Below, one piece after another: positions 20,617-33,274 of a DNA stretch of 64,000 nucleotides; the first letter of the stretch is position 1; each line of letters starts with the position of its first letter. Below the pieces are notes generated by a model. That model made no database searches and had not been told where the DNA came from. It worked only from the letters and a program-made list of their open reading frames with translations. Origin of the DNA: Amorphophallus konjac (lineage: Eukaryota > Streptophyta > Magnoliopsida > Alismatales > Araceae); assembly GCA_022559845.1 (NCBI GenBank), contig CM040128.1, positions 71,859,247 to 71,923,246 on the forward strand. The letters are read 5' to 3'. Both the position numbers and the translations under genes were made by a program.

Positions 20617-22887
20617 TGTAACGACCCGGAGATCCAGATACCGGTAAACCGATACCAAGAACTCGAAGACGCCACCCAAGAGGCTGATGAGGCCCCGTAA
20701 GGGTTGGGAGGATTGGTTGAGGGGGTGCATAATGAACTGGAATTACACGCGCAATTATAAAATGGCAATTTTAAGCGGAAGCAATTTAAAATAATAGAGT
20801 GATATATTTATATAAACTAGTCCAGATCCAACTTTACAAGTCCAACATTGTACAAAAGTCAAAAATAAACAACTACATGGGGCATACCCCGGCCAAAAGG
20901 AAACCAAAAGATAGACGGACAGACAAACAGACCACTGCTGGCTCTATGACTTCCGGCCAAAAGGGCGAGGAAAACCCATAGACAGTTGCTCCGCTTCACC
21001 TGAAAGGGAAGGGTGAGTCTCACAACATAGACTTAGTAGGGTTCACGTGGATCCCTACCTCGCAACTAAACATATAAAAGCAAGTAATCATGCAATGGCA
21101 TAAAGGAATGACAGGAAATAAAGCTGTACATGCACGTGAATAAATTAAAAACTGCTAACTGAAATGTCATTTAATATTCACATGAATAATTAAACTCGAG
21201 AATTGTAATCTACCAATAGAATAATAATTCAACAATTCCAAGTGACAAGAGAAAGAAAGGACCACCAGAAAGAAGACCAAACACGTCCATTGATGACTTA
21301 TACTGCGTCTCAAGTATCTGAACGAGCCTGGAACACCGCAAGTGAGACACGTAATAGTAACCAAGGTCAAGAACTAGTCAGGGTCACACTCGTCAGTGTC
21401 AGTCCAAGCCCCTGACTACGTGTGCACACACAGGCTCAATGCCTTGAGCCAGGCCTCTAGCTAGTTTTTCCCCCCAGTAGGATTCTACTACCAAGCAAGG
21501 GGGTCCACGGGAACTAGCTTACAAACTGTACACCGGGACTACCCCGCCACATCTCCCAGGTGGGCTGCCACTAAAGGTCGTCGGGCTACAACTAGTGGTT
21601 CCATCACAAGGAAAGAGAAAATAATTCTATTGGGATCTAAAAACATGCCACCGTTTCTAAAAATATTTAAACATGGCGAACATGCAGTATTAAATGCATA
21701 ATTAAATGAGCAGGATAAAATTCACATATTGCAAGGCTAAACGGTATAGCATAGGGCCGCATGGACCTGGTAAACGATCGGACGATTGATCGCTAAACCA
21801 ACCCAAACGGTCATGTCCATGACTGCTTGGCCACGAACATTTCATATAATTAAACGGGACGAAACCTGATCGCAAACGGTCGCACGATGGACCGCTTAGG
21901 GATGGTAAATGGTCTGGTCAAAGACCTCCAGACTCACACCGCCTTACTTGGTCAAAGGACTAAACGGCCACCTACTGGTCTGCTAGGGTCTACAAACGGT
22001 CGGTGGAATGACCGCCTAAGATACCAAACGGTCAAGCGTAAGACCGCTTAGGTCCACCGCCTTACCCCTGTTTGCAAGCGGTCACTGGGACGACCGTAAG
22101 CCGCCCAGAGCATCGAAAATGCGGGATTTCTATTTGGAATCCCTCCCAATCGATTCAAATCAATGGGAAAATATCATAAAACCTATTCCCTGCCTTCCTA
22201 TGACCATTCCACAACATCTATGCATCCAAAAACATAAAAATAATGGCCATGGATGGATTGAAAACATAAATTACAATGTTCATGCTTTGAAAACATAAAT
22301 GTCAATGTTCATGCATATGGCCATCCTATTACATGCCAAAGGACAAGAAATCGATCCTAACGAGGCAAGGAAGCCATCCCCCTACTTGGTTCAAGCCGAA
22401 AGCGCTGTTCCACGCCCGTTCTACGTGAAGGACACCACGCTCCACCACGTGGGTTTCCCACTCCACGCTCTACGGCTCGCCTTCATGCTGACACCACCGC
22501 ACTCCTCACGCCTCGGGCTCGCCAAGGCCGCCACCTGCAATCCCTGCAACGGCCCGGGGTGATCACAGCACCGAGAGGCAAAGAGAGAGGGGGAGACGTG
22601 CGAGTGAGAAAGAGAGGGTAAGGGGAGAGAGGGAGAGAACCCTCGTGGATTCTTAAAAAAAAATTTTATATTATTTTTTTTGTTAAAAAAACTCAAATTG
22701 TAATAAGGCCTTAAAAGAAGCAAAATTACATAAATGCATTATTTCATTTCTAAATACTTATACAAATTGGTTAAGCCCACTTAACTAGGCCCATTAAGCC
22801 CAATAAAATAGCCTAAATTCATGAATCTTCCCACACTTCAATACTGATAAGGATCTGCTAAGAATCCATTAAGTACCGAATCTTACA
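20617..22887 (-). repeat. 3' LTR of the Tekay/Del-like element
   Basis: 2271 bp. On the minus strand it begins TGTAAGATTCGG at 22887 and ends GGTCGTTACA at 20617, giving TGTAA...TTACA termini. Region 21740-22100 carries a series of palindromes CGGTC-N8-GACCG. A GC-rich stretch at about 22380-22560 has unrelated open frames. Confidence 0.85.
21740..22100. repeat. Palindrome series CGGTC...GACCG in an LTR
   Basis: At least four units about 40-60 bp apart: CGGTC-gcacgatg-GACCG, CGGTC-ggtggaat-GACCG, CGGTC-aagcgtaa-GACCG, CGGTC-actgggac-GACCG. The arms are identical and the 8-nt loops are all different. Confidence 0.85.
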
Positions 22888-22901
22888 GTCCCTCCCTCCT
22901 A
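22888..22901 (-). promoter_or_regulatory. Polypurine tract
   Basis: TAGGAGGGAGGGAC on the minus strand directly before the LTR start TGTAAG. Confidence 0.8.
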
Positions 22902-22963
22902 ATAGAAATTTTGTCTTTAAAATTTAAAAGGAAGCACAAGGAGAGAACTGAAAGAAATATACC

Positions 22964-25683
22964 TTATACGAATAAAAATGGAAACTGCTGACATATTTCA
23001 TCCTCACATTTCCAAGTAGCGTCAGTACCCGAGTGATGCTGCCATACTACCTTTACCCGAGGGATTACCTTATTCCTCAGTCGTTGTTCACGACGATCAT
23101 CAATCCATATCGGAAACTCTGGCGTGGATAGATCCGCTGTCACTTCAGGCCACATCGAATCATCTAACACGTGAGATGCATCAGGAATATACTTTCTTAA
23201 CTGAGAAACATGAAACACATCGTGAATTATTTACATCGCCGATGGCAACTGAAGTCGATAAGCCACTTGGCCCACACGTTCCAGAATAGGAAATGGACCA
23301 ATATATTGAGAACTAAGCTTTCCACGCTTCCCAAATCTCATCACACCTTTCATCGGAGATATTTTCACAAAAATAGAATCTCCAGGCTCAAATTGGAATG
23401 GTCTCCTACGCCGGTCTGCATAGCTTTTCTGTCGACTTTGAGCTGTCAACATTTTCTGTCTGATCAGGCGCACCACATCAAGACACTGCTGAATCATATC
23501 CGGTCCTGTCAACAACCAGTCGCCAGTCTCAAACCAGTACAACGGTGTACGACAAGGATGCTCATACAAAGCTTCATACGGAGCCATATCAATATTGGAA
23601 TGATAACTATTATTATATAAAAATTCCACCAGTGGCAAGTGTTGACTCCACGAACCCTGCCAATCCAAATAACACGATCGCAACATATCTTCTAATGTCT
23701 GAATAGTCTTCTCGGACTGACCATCAGACTAAGGATGATACACTGAACTAAATGCCAATTCCGTACCCAACGCCTTTTGAAAGCTCTGCCAGAAGCCAGA
23801 AGTAAAATGCGGGTCACGATCTGACACAATGGATATTGGAATTCCATGCAACGGCACAATTTTTTCAACATACAGCTCCGCCAATTTCTGAACATTCCAC
23901 GTCACCTTGATCGGCAACATTCTCGCTATCTTTGTTAGACGATCAGCTAACAGCCAAATACCATCATAGCCTTGAGAAGTGCGAGGCAAACCCACAATAA
24001 AATCAGTAGTGATGTGATCCCATTTCTACATTAGAATCTCCAAGGGTTGAAGCATTCCTCTAGGCTTTTGATGCCCAGCTTTGACTTGTTGACATGTCAA
24101 ATATTTAGACACAAAATCAGCTACATCTTTCTTCATACCTGGCCACCAGAATTACCTTTTCACATTATGATACATTTTCATGATGCCAGGAAGAATAACA
24201 TAGCGAGATCCAAGTGCTTCACGCAAAATGACATTGCTCAAAGATTCATCAGCCAGAACATAAAGTCTTCCTCTGAATCTGACCATAGAATCATCACCGA
24301 ACTCCACATCTGGCATTAACATAATGCGAGACAACTCAGAATCTTCCTGTTGTGTCTCCCTGATCTGTTGGTAAATAGCTGGAGTCATCACTAGACTAGC
24401 AAACACGGCTACCATCGGATCACGGGGAATTTTCAATCTGAATGTCTCACAAGGAAACTATTCCCACAACTTCCATTCTCGAATCAATAAATGACTGATC
24501 TGCACTTTCCTACTCAATGCATCAGCCACCACATTCATCTTGCCAGGTTGATAAGACAGAGTAAAATCATAATCTTTCATATACTCCATCCACCTGCGCT
24601 GACAGAGATTCAAATCCTTCTGAGAAAACACATTCTTCAAGCTTTGATGATCTGTGAAGATCTCAAACTTCTCACCATACAAGTAGTGTCACCAGATTTT
24701 CAATGTAAAAATCACCGCCGCCAACTCTAAATCATGAGTGGGATAATTTTCTTCTTGTTGCTTTAATTGCCGGGACGCATATGCCACAACCTTGCCATGT
24801 TGCATAAGCACTGCACCCAACCCTACTCGAGAAGCATCTGTACACACAATGAAGCCACCCGAGCCAGAAGGCAAAACAAGCATTGGAGAAGTGGTGAGTA
24901 GCCTTTCAATTCATTGAAGCTATGTTCACACATATCCGACCACACAAATGGCACATCTTTGCGAGTCAACTTAGTCATTGGCGCGGCAATCCGTGCAAAA
25001 TCTTGAATAAATCTTCTGTAATAACCAGCAAGACCCAGAAAGCTCCTGATCTCTATCATAGTCTTAGGGCTCTGCCATTGTAGAACATCTTCAATTTTAA
25101 CAGGATTAATTGCAACTCTATCACCAAAAATCACATGGCCTAGAAAATGAACTTCCCGAAGCCAAAACTCACTTTGCTAAATTTAGCATAGAGCTTGTGA
25201 TCTAGCAGAGTCTGCAATACTACCCGAAGGTGTTGAACATGTTCTTCCTCAGAGGTAAAATAGATCAAAATATCATCCACAAAGATCACCACAAACTGGT
25301 CCAAATATGGACGAAACACACGATGCATGAGATCCATAAAGGCTGCTGAAGCATTGGTTAGCCCAAATGACATAACCAAAAATTCATAGTGAAAATACCT
25401 CGTACTAAAGGCAGTCTTCTCCAAATCAGATTCCTGAATCCTCAATTGATAATAACCAGATCAAAGATCAATCCGTGAAAAGACACTCGTCGACTGAAGT
25501 TGGTCAAATAAATCATCAATCCTGGGCAAAGGATATTTATTCTTGACAGTCACCTGATTTAATTACCTGTAATCTATACATAGCCTCAGGCTTCCATCTT
25601 TCTTCTTCACAAATAACATAGGAGCACCCCATGGGAAAAAGCTAGGATGGATGTAGCCCTTTTTCAGTAATTCTAGCAACTGT
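22964..25683 (-). pseudogene. pol: Gypsy pol remnant: RT, RNase H, integrase, chromo-like tail
   Basis: Minus strand, reading down from 25683. Reverse transcriptase: [25 protein letters not shown], then [20 protein letters not shown] and catalytic FVDDILIY, then LGLAGYYRRFIQDFA. RNase [44 protein letters not shown]. Integrase: degenerate zinc-finger region (KMYHNVKR, CLTCQQVKAGHQ), core with ADRLTK, SDRDPHF and GQSEKTIQ. Then GPFPILERVGQVAYRL and a C-terminal FHVSQLRKYIPD...LRNKVIPRVKVVW segment of chromovirus type. Stops interrupt it, for example TAG at 23729-23731 in YHP-SDGQSE and one in the CIDYR region, and frames shift between segments. The N-terminal fingers of RT, protease and gag are missing at the 25683 break. 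Confidence 0.85.
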
Positions 25684-25909
25684 TGTAATGCCTCGGGTTT
25701 TTTGGATATTTTTCGGATCGTGTTCGTGGGTTCCGGAGTGTATTTTATGCTTTACACGTGTTTTTTCCTGATGTACCTTCAGAACTCTATGCAGGGCGAA
25801 CCGTGGCGTTCTCCGACTCCAGGACAGTACCGGCGCATTGTGCTCCTCCCGAGGATCGCGGAGGTAACTTTTCACATTTTTTTGAATTTATGGAATTTTG
25901 GGGTTTTTC

Positions 25910-25917
25910 TATATATA
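25910..25917 (+). promoter_or_regulatory. TATA box of the LARD-like LTR
   Basis: TATATATA in TTTCTATATATATTAACTC, followed by a long pyrimidine tract (25922-25990). The same arrangement occurs in the 3' LTR near 41325-41335. Confidence 0.55.
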
Positions 25918-26508
25918 TTAACTCTTTCTCTCTTCTCCCTATCATTTCTCTCTCCCCTCCCTCTCTCTTCTCACGCTCTCTCCCTTCTGACCCTCTCCTC
26001 TCCGGCGGCCGACGGAGCGGGGTGGGGGCGCAACGGGGCGACGCGGGCGAGGAGGACGGTGAGGATGGGTCGAGGATCGGGGGATGGAGGCGCGGTGAAG
26101 CTCGGCCGCGAGTTCGTGTCTCGGCGAGGGTTTAACGGCATTTTCTTCGTGGATCGACGTCCACGGCGCGTCAAATCTTCGGTGGAGGTAGGGAGATAGA
26201 TCCCCAGCTTGTGTACTTCCTTTCTCGCGATTTTGGTAGCCCATGGTGAGCCGAGCGTGGGTTTATTGCCGTTTGGGGGAAAAATCATGTTTTTAGGGTG
26301 TGTGATGATTTCGACGGATCGAGCGCCGTTTCCTCCGTTTCTTCCTCCCATTTTTGGGTTTTGAGACTAGGGAATGGGTTCCTCATGTTTTCCCCATCAC
26401 CTGGGGGTGATTCGGCATGGATCGACACCGAATGGCGGGGTTCAGATTGGGGTTTCGCCGTGTTACGTCGACCAGTGCGGGCGGTCCGGTCGATCGACGG
26501 CGGCGGCT

Positions 26509-26533
26509 GCGAACTGGGCATTCTGCCCAGTTC
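26509..26533. repeat. Perfect hairpin in the 5' LTR, loop TTC
   Basis: Arms CGAACTGGGCA and TGCCCAGTTCG around the loop TTC. The corresponding hairpin in the 3' LTR (about 41913-41941) has the same arms but loop GAA, the reverse complement. GGTCGACC palindromes follow in both LTRs. Confidence 0.9.
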
Positions 26534-28692
26534 GATCGACTGACCCACCTGGGTAGGTCGACCGAACTGGTTTGGTTGACCGACCCAGATGGGCTGGTCG
26601 ACCGAAATGCAGAGTTTTGGCCTATTTTTGGCTCCGGTCGGTCCGGTTGAGACCCAATGACCGACCTATGGCCCCGTGAGTGTCTCGGATACCCCGTGAG
26701 TACCATGACCGTGTTTTTGGGTGTCCGGAGATAGTGCTTTACCTCAATCAGTGTTCCGTGGGTTTAAGGGTCCGGGCGACCCTCTCGTGCTCCGGTTGTG
26801 TTATGAAGACCCCCGGTCAACCCGGTTGTGACCCGAAGGTCGACCTTCGGTCTCGTGAGTGTCCCGGATGTCCCTAGGGTTCCGTGGCTGTGTTTCTGGG
26901 ATGTCTAGAGATACCGTGTCACCTCGATTAGCATGTCTGTAGGTGTGGTGGGTCGGGTGACCCCATGTGTTCCAAACTTTGTGTTACGCTCGATCGAGTC
27001 TCCATGTATCGGTGTGAGTGCGGTGGGGTTCCCCCTCATGTCGTGGGTTTCTGCGGAAGATAGTTCCCGACTGGGCCAAGTGTATGGCCTTGGACTGTGA
27101 GTCCAGTCATTCAGCCTGGGGCTGGAGGTTTCCTGCTTTCCCTAGGATGGAGAATCGACATGGTGGCTCGTGAGCTACCTTGGGAACCATGATTCTGTGC
27201 TTTTCGCGTGGGCCATGTGAGTGGCCTATGGACTGTGAGTCCAATTACCCAGCCTGAGGCTAGATGGTTCTTGGTTCCCTTTTCGAGGGAATGGTCTCGG
27301 CGGCTCATGAGCTGTCTCTGGTTTCGTGCTACCATAGTTTTAGACCTAGAGATTAGACTAGATTAACGGCGTTGTGCTGTTGTGTACGACGGTCTTGACC
27401 CCGAGTCTCACGACTCAAGGACCGTTGGATTTAGTGAGTCTAGAGGTCTGTACAGAGTCCAGTGGCTCGGCGCCACTTGGTTCTTCTCGACTTTCTCGTA
27501 GGGTGCGTGCGTGGTTCTCGGAGTTTCTCCTCAGAGAGTGGTCACATCAGTGACTCCCTACTAGTCGTAGCCTTTTGACACACGAGTGGTCCCACTAGGG
27601 AGTGGTGGCGAGGCTACCCCGAGAGACAGTTTTTAGGCTGGTTACCATCGGGCCCCACGTCTTGACGCTAGAGTCCGACTGAGGGGAAAACCAGTCAGAG
27701 GACCAGACCTGGGATGCATGTTCTGTGTGTGCACATGTGGTTGGGGGTAGTTGGACCCTCGCTGACGAGCGTGACCCCAGCTAGTTCCTTGTTTAGTTGT
27801 TACTTGTACGGTGTCCCCGTTCCACCAGGGGTCAATGGGGACACCTGAGGCGCGGTCTAAGCCGTCAGTGGACGCATCCGGCCTTGCTTCTAGTGGGCAG
27901 GTACTCCTATCACATGAGACATGACTCTCCTATTTGGGTTTCATTTCCTGTCTGTGAGACGTGATTTTCTAGACCGTCCGGTGTTTCTGAGGTAGTGGTC
28001 AGGGTGCCAGTGGCTTCACCAAGGTTGCGTCTTGTTAGAGTCGTGTTCACGACAGTGTGGTAGTGACCCTACCTTGGACAGCGTGGTCCAGGTTGGCCTT
28101 GTCTGAGAGGACAAGCCTTCGCGGCGGAGCTACCGTGAGTGTGTCCTTGGTAGGCCTGGTGTTAGAGTGGTCCGGTTCCCGATTGTGAGATCAATATTTC
28201 CCTTTCTATTTGACCAGTACAATAGGAGTAGCTGTAGTGTCGAGTTTTTACCGGCCATCGGTTCGCTGTTCTTGCTATAGTTGTAGCTATTTTTCCTTTC
28301 TGTTACCGCCGTTGTTCTCAGTTGGGGTTCTGCGGGATCCCTACTAAGGCAGTGATAGGAGGCTCACCCCTACTTTTCAGGTGCGGCGGTTCTTCCTCGA
28401 AGTTTGAGGGTGCTGTTCGGAGGTTCTTAGTTGCCAGCTCGTCCGGCCGAGTGTTCACTTGGCATGTGGTACGTTTTACTACTTTAGACTGTACTTTCTA
28501 TTGGATTGGACTCTGTTGTTGTAGTTATTTATTTATTTCTATTAATTGTTGAATTATCCTGCTTTATTTCCTATTTCTTTGTACCTCCACACTCCTTTTA
28601 GCCCTTTCGAGCCCACCCGGCTCGTGGGCGGCGGGCCAGGATTCGAATGGTATCGGGCTCTCCCCGGTATCTGGATCTTGGGTTGTTATAGA

Positions 28693-28706
28693 TGGTATCA
28701 GAGTGG
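28693..28706 (+). promoter_or_regulatory. Primer-binding site, initiator Met tRNA type
   Basis: TGGTATCAGAGTGG two bases after the LTR end, close to the TGGTATCAGAGC complement of plant initiator methionine tRNA. Confidence 0.85.
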
Positions 28707-29972
28707 TGGTTGTGGACGTACATAGGAATTCAAGATATTGCAGTGATCAGAGTCCATTATAAGGTCTAGTACAATCGACAGTTGGCTTAGGGTTTTGTGT
28801 TTTACTTGCAGCTTCGTTTCTCGCTTGAGAGCTTGAGTGCGCGGTGTTGGCGCTGTGAAGGTGGTTGCTGTTTGCGGCTTTTGTGCCGGTGTGGGGCCCA
28901 AGGGATGTGATAGAGAGGTTTCTTCCCGATGGGTTGTGGCCTCGGTTATGCTACGTGGGGTAGAGGTTGCCGGCAGGTGCGTCGCTGCAGTGTAGTGTTC
29001 GAGGTGTTTGCCGCGAGGTCAGGTGGCTGGCGGGGATTGTTCGTGGTTAAGTGGCCGTGAGCGTGCACTGAGGGAGTTGTTATTGGTTTGGCCACTCCAG
29101 CGTGAGATTTATCCAGCCCTTGAGGTGTTAAGGTAGTGGTTTGAGGCGGCAGAGCGGGTCCTCTGATCGAGAAGTGTGCTCGGGTGAGCTGAGGATCTTC
29201 TCGGTGAATTGTTGATTTGTCGAGCCTGATGTCCTTGTCATGCTCTGTGACGTCAGAAATGACGTGTCGGTCCTCGTTATTCTTGCGGATTTTGAGGCAG
29301 GATTGGGCGGAGTTGTCCAGTAAGTCTTTCTCCTGTACTCTTGTGTGCGAACGGGTCGTGTTCGCCTTGGATTTGGTTTGAGATGAGAAGGTTCCGCCGT
29401 GGTTTCGGGACTCGAGGATGAGCGTTGACAGTTGTCGATTATGGCTCGTGTTGCGGCTCTTTGTGTGGTGTGTTACAGTTCGAGGAATTGCAGTGGTGGT
29501 GCATCGAGAGATGCTGTGATCGTGGTGCGACGTGACACTCGCCGAGTGTGTCGGAGGTGTTGACTTGACGTGACGATGGTTTTCTCGGTGCTGGATGGTG
29601 TTGTTCCCAGTGTGTGCAAGGTTCGAGGTCAGGTTGAGCATGGAGATTTTCCGTTGGTCGGAGATGTGATCAAATTCTCCCTTAGTTGGAGAGATCGTGT
29701 TTGCCTAAGGTTCGTCGTCTTGAATCACGTGTTCGGATTGGTTGGCCTTCGTGTGCCATGAAGTCTGTACGAGACGTGTCCTGTGTTTTGGCAAGGTGGT
29801 TGCCTGTGAGAAGTCCTGCCCAATTCCCTTGTTGTACGAGGGTGTGTTGGCACTGCTCCGGAAGGACGAGTGTCGGTTCGGCGGTGTCCGCAAGAATTCT
29901 TGGCTGGTGTTGGAATTTTTCTGATGAGTGGCGGATCGGAGCCTGCGGAGTTGCAGAAGATTGCCAGATTTG
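28707..29972. other. Non-coding interior of the LARD-like element, left part
   Basis: GC-rich sequence without a recognisable domain. Frames up to 231 codons on the minus strand are Thr/His-rich and look compositional. The interior resumes at 39326. Confidence 0.6.
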
Positions 29973-29977
29973 GGAGT
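29973..29977. repeat. Target-site duplication GGAGT, left copy
   Basis: GGAGT at 29973-29977 and again at 39321-39325 flanks the element 29978-39320 exactly. Confidence 0.95.
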
Positions 29978-32028
29978 TGATAGGTCACTAAACTTGTGTC
30001 GTTAAGAAAGTCGTGCCACAATTTCAAAATAATCGCACTCACTCACTTTAAAAGATTGGAAAAATCAAATATATAGTGATAAGTGGAGTCGATCCCACGA
30101 GGAGGGAAAATCCTTATTTTAACAAGTTGGCAAAATACCTTATGCTTTGAAAATCAAATTTTGAGTGTGATTAATCTAAGGAAGAATAAATTTCATGAAA
30201 ACTATTAAAAGAATATGAGAGGGTTTAAGAAGAGAAAATTTGGAGGAGATAGAAAGAGAAAAGACATAATTTCACAAAAATCAACTTTATTACTATGAAA
30301 GGTCGCAAGTACAATCTATAAAAAACTAAAAATTACAACTTGCAATAAAAGAGAATAAGGGAAGAAAATAGGATCCAAAAGATGAAGGAAGAATGTCGCC
30401 GTCTCCGCCGTGCCGAGCCTTGGAATTTCACCCCGCCTTGGAAGAAGACGCCGCCAAGAGGACCAAAGAGAGAAAATCCGCCATGGACATATGTAAAGAA
30501 ATATGGGAAGGTGGAGGTAGGAAAGTGGAAGAAGACAATAAAAGTGTGTGCTGTGAAAAGAGAAAGAAGAAGCTATGGTGGGTGATAGAAAACACAGTAA
30601 AATAATTTTGAAAACAGAGGGTTAGAAGAAGAAGAATAGATTAAAATCTAGAGAGAATTAGACAAAGTGGAAGAAGAGAAAATTGTAGAGGGCGAAGAGA
30701 GGAAGAGGATTGCTAAAACACAGAGACAGAAAATGAGAGGAAGATGGTGAAAAATGTGGAAGAACACAGAGTGGTTGGCGCGGATGAACAGTGAAAAGGG
30801 CAGGACTGAACTTTGGAAAATTGACTATAATTTGAAAACGGTTGAGAATTTGAAGAAGTGGTAGAAGAAGAAATTGAAGAACGTTTAAAACCCTACAACT
30901 TTCATGAAGAACTCAGAAGCAACAGAAGATCAGAAAGGGAAGAAAATGAGGAATTAGAACTGTGAAAATAGAGGATGAACAGTGAAAATCACAGAGATAG
31001 ATGCTTGAAAAACTGAAAATAGCTTAAAAACGAAGACGAATTTGAAGAAGATGTAGAAAGAAGGTTTGAAGAAGACTTTAAAACGAGCAATTTTTAAGAA
31101 GAAAGCAATTAAAAACAAAAACTAGAAAGGCATGAAAAAGAGGCAAGAAGAAAGGCCAAAAACTAAAAACTAGCTAACTCCCCTCATGGCACCCTCGGTG
31201 GCTTTATATAGTAGCAGAGAAGACATACGGCCATGACTTTTAAGAATCCCATCAAAACTCAACTTCCAGCATCCAGATTTGATCAAAGGAGGTGGCTTTC
31301 CATAGATAGAGTCCTCCTTTTCAAAGGATGAGTTCAAATAATAGCAGATAGCCATGATCGGGCGAAGGTCTTTCCGTGTCAAACTGTTCTATAAATAGCG
31401 ACTTGGTCTAGTGCGCTATTTAAAAATAGCGACTGCTCATACAGGCGCTGCATCCTTATTTCCATTTTCTTTCTTTTCTATTTTCCGTTCAGACTTGAAT
31501 AGCGACTTCCTCATGGGCGTTATTTTTTTGATTTTCTTATTTTTCCATTTTTTTGACTTTTCCGTACAGCAGGGTTTAGCGCCCGTGTGAACGGTCGCTA
31601 TTTATTGAATTGACGCCCCTTCAAGCCGTCGCTCAAACTTTTCCATTTTCTTTTTATTTTCTGATCAAATGAAGTGACGCCCGTGACACCGTCGCTGTTT
31701 ACTTAAGACGCGCCCTTGAAGCTGTCGTTGTTTACTGAATCAGCGCCCGTGCATGGAAGCGTTGTTTAAATAGCACCTTAATCTAGGTCGTTGTTTCCTG
31801 AAAATTCAGAAAAAATTAAAATATCAATCTATTTAATTCCAAAATAATTGTGTAAATATTTAAATATTTCTCACATGGTCTTTTAAGCTCAAAAAGATGA
31901 TAAAATACATGAACACTCAAATAATGTGTGAGAATGTAATTAATACTCATGTTGCACAACTTTATCCATTTAATGCTCAAAGATGATGGATGTGATGTAA
32001 ATTATGATGTAAAATATAGCACTTATCA
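29978..32028 (-). repeat. 3' LTR of the 29978-39320 element
   Basis: 2051 bp, TGATAGGTCACTAAAC on the left edge and TAGCACTTATCA on the right. Palindromes such as AATAGCGAC...GTCGCTATT lie at about 31385-31790. Left-edge frames of 60-70 codons repeat in both LTRs and are not convincing genes. Confidence 0.95.
31203..31210 (-). promoter_or_regulatory. TATA box of the 29978-39320 element
   Basis: TATATAAAG on the minus strand (plus strand GGCTTTATATAGTAG). The copy at 37213-37220 in the 5' LTR would drive transcription of the element. Confidence 0.6.
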
Positions 32029-32041
32029 CACCTCCCAACTT
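32029..32041 (-). promoter_or_regulatory. Polypurine tract
   Basis: AAGTTGGGAGGTG on the minus strand, immediately before the 3' LTR start TGATAAGTGC. Confidence 0.65.
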
Positions 32042-33274
32042 ATTCATTGCTAGTCCCTTAACAATGTAACTAGTAAAAATTTTGGACCAACAAGAGTTTG
32101 CATACTCATACCTTCATATTAAGCTCTCCCTTCATAGAATCAACCAAAGATTAGGAATCCGGAAACATAAATGCTCGTACTAGCCTTATATTGAAAATTT
32201 AGGTACATGATCAAGAATTCAAAGTAAAGTTCAATAGCACTTGTGCATGTGTAATACTAAATCCACAGTTTTAGATAATTGCACCCCCCATTTACTATTC
32301 CAAGCAAGTGCCCTTCAACCCTGCACCTCTTAGTTCAGAGCATTAAGTATACTAGCTTTTTATCAGCCTTATTTATTTGTCCCTTTGAGATCTTTTATTT
32401 ATTTTTACACACATGATGTTGCACTACCTTTCACTGTTAAACATGAACCTCGACTCTTGCCTTAGGAGAAGCAGGCCCAGTTACCCAGATCAAGGTTCCC
32501 TTTTTCATTTTACGCGAACCTCAACATGTCTCAGGTGAAGTAGGCCCAGTTACTGAGAATAGAGGCATTTTTCATGGTGTTCTTTTCTTTCTTCCATTTT
32601 TTTTCATAGTGCTTTTGCACTTATTTAATAGATAACTTGGCAGAAAAGCTTATAAGAGATCTCTTCTCTTAAGAAGTGTAGAGTATCAGACACCATACTC
32701 ACAATAACAGAATGCTTGTCTTACCTGTTTCATTAGTGTGCAAAGTGATTATTCATTTTTCTAAAGTACACATGAACTTTAAAGAGATTCTTATATCACT
32801 TTTCCATGGCTAGATCGAAATAAATTTTCCATCATCCTTCTCCCTAGCCTTTTCTAATCCAGAATTACTTTCATTTCAAGCATGAAACAATAAAACTCAG
32901 TCGGGAATTTCATCTTCTCACTTTCATGCAAATTGTAAGAATTTCATGTAAAAACCCTACCATATTGTACTATATGCAATGATGAAAATTTTCTCTCCCC
33001 CCCAACTTAAATGACATTGTCCTCAATGACATGTAAAGTTGAAATGAAAGAATAATGTAACAATGAAGTTTGATGAGTAGGAAAGAGACAACCTAGTGTG
33101 CGGGGCAGAACCTCCTTTATTGATAATGGCGACAACTTCCTCTCCTTGGCTTGAATCTAACAACTAAAACACACTGAAACAAAAGCATCAAATAACAAAA
33201 ACCTTGGATTGTCTCCCAGAAGCGCTAAATTTTCCGTCTTCAGCCAGATGTATGAAAGCTCAAAAGTGCAAGCT
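32042..33274. other. Interior of the 29978-39320 element, non-coding part
   Basis: No gene seen. Contains the second purine tract at about 32991-33010 and AT-rich sequence. Confidence 0.5.

Larger units (their letters stand above)
20617..25683 (-). mobile_element. Ty3/gypsy element, Tekay/Del-like, 5' part cut off
   Basis: Minus-strand element with its 3' LTR at 20617-22887, a polypurine tract, and a pol remnant to 25683, where a plus-strand LTR element interrupts it inside reverse transcriptase. The rest of RT, protease, gag and the 5' LTR should continue beyond the window. It inserted into the hAT transposase exon after HCVDLM; the left target flank is GTGTA (20612-20616). Several stop codons and degraded motifs show it is inactive. 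Lineage is judged from the C-terminal LRNKVIP.VKV.W pattern after integrase. Confidence 0.85.
25684..28690 (+). repeat. 5' LTR of the LARD-like element
   Basis: 3007 bp. Starts TGTAATGCCTCGGG and ends GGGTTGTTATA; the expected end is TTACA, so one C-to-T change. Preceded by ACTGT (25679-25683), the presumed target duplication whose partner lies outside the window. Long GC-rich frames inside are not genes. Confidence 0.85.

Noticed and set aside
22299..22562. 87-codon plus-strand frame
   Set aside because: Inside the LTR of the gypsy element in a GC-rich stretch, with no similarity recognised.
25702..26706. Several 100-165-codon frames in the LARD-like LTR
   Set aside because: They lie in an LTR, overlap on both strands, and the sister LTR at 41155-42202 has different breaks, so they are not conserved as protein.
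28946..29641. 231-codon minus-strand frame, Thr/His-rich
   Set aside because: Antisense to the LARD-like interior, compositional, no domain, no start signals.
30382..30605. Lys/Arg-rich plus-strand frame repeated at 36386-36613
   Set aside because: Repeated only because both LTRs contain it; an indel shifts its frame between copies.
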